Source of the DNA: UBA4874 sp002399435
Lineage (GTDB): Bacteria > Bacillota > Clostridia > Caldicoprobacterales > DTU083
NCBI GenBank assembly: GCA_036823195.1
Contig: DAISGI010000017.1
Location: 1-50,619, forward strand
DNA: 50,619 nt
Direction: 5' to 3'
Under the pieces are notes generated by a model, which made no database searches, was not told where the DNA came from, and was given only the letters and a program-made list of their open reading frames with translations. Position 1 is the first letter of the stretch, and every line of letters begins with the position of its first letter. The position numbers and the translations under genes were made by a program. Below are positions 50,494 through 50,619 of this stretch, one piece after another.

Positions 50494-50526
50494 CACTATC
50501 CCTTCCTGTTCCGGGAAAGGATAGTG
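50494..50526 (-). terminator. Hairpin after tuf
   Basis: CACTATCC/GGATAGTG (8 bp, extended by further pairs) lies 26 bases after the tuf stop codon. No long T run follows on the minus strand, so it may end only part of the transcripts or protect the 3' end. Confidence 0.55.
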
Positions 50527-50551
50527 CTTCAACTTCAAAGCCTTGCTCCAT

Positions 50552-50619
50552 TTATTCCTTTATGGAAGAAACAACGCCTGCGCCAACGGTCTTGCCGCCT
50601 TCCCGTATGGCAAACCGCA
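50552..50619 (-). CDS. tuf: Elongation factor Tu, C-terminal end (partial)
   Basis: Only the last 22 codons are in the window. On the minus strand they read RFAIREGGKTVGAGVVSSIK plus a final E and stop TAA at 50552-50554. This is the conserved end of EF-Tu domain 3. The gene continues beyond the right edge; position before rpsJ is standard. Confidence 0.95.
   Translation of the reverse strand, partial: RFAIREGGKTVGAGVVSSIKE

Noticed and set aside
1..50619. Prophage, integrative element or defence island
   Set aside because: No integrase, transposase, phage structural, restriction or toxin genes were found, and almost every gene is a core housekeeping gene in a conserved order.

Overview
The window looks like the chromosome of an anaerobic, spore-forming member of the Clostridia (Firmicutes). 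Pointers are the Spo0E-like and SleB-like sporulation proteins, zinc-type S14 and L36, a PerR-type Fur repressor, an S-box (SAM-I) riboswitch before metK, a clostridial comF/hpf/secA/prfB neighbourhood, and strong AGGAGG ribosome sites with sigma-A type promoters. Most genes are on the minus strand. I see no prophage, insertion sequence, CRISPR array or defence island.

Layout. 84-5741 (-): hpf, secA, prfB (programmed +1 frameshift) and gap. 6006-9035: a Spo0E-like gene (+), an unknown membrane protein and a polar amino-acid ABC importer (-). 9036-10302 is almost gene-free: the importer promoter, a cluster of five DnaA-box-like 9-mers, a small zinc-ribbon gene, and a strongly promoted, structured RNA just downstream of comF that may belong to the raiA-motif class. 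10303-15470 (-): comF, recD2, a small glycosyltransferase-like protein and riboswitch-controlled metK. 15485-17878 (-): a three-gene ABC-2 type exporter, then tRNA-Tyr. 18381-20607 (+): murC, a tiny glycine-rich membrane protein, and a SleB-type hydrolase interrupted by an in-frame UGA. 20703-22366 (-): a 40-residue membrane protein and an MTA/SAH deaminase.

22582-25561 (+) holds a magnesium-transport P-type ATPase behind a leader with a consensus promoter, a 50-codon upstream ORF, an intrinsic terminator, and an upstream exact copy of the terminator 3' arm. This looks like an attenuation system and is the best candidate here for something undescribed. 25574-31191 carries a PAP2 phosphatase, perR with its own Per box, a GH2 glycosidase, glmM and trxB.

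31418-50619 (-) is the large ribosomal superoperon, read from the right edge: tuf (partial), S10, spc and alpha gene blocks, an ECF transporter energising module (ecfA1-ecfA2-ecfT), truA, rplM and rpsI. adk and map, usually found between secY and infA, are absent from that position. The genes serve translation, secretion, SAM metabolism, wall-precursor synthesis and redox control. Starts were chosen by ribosome-site spacing and family alignment from memory; no database search or folding program was run.
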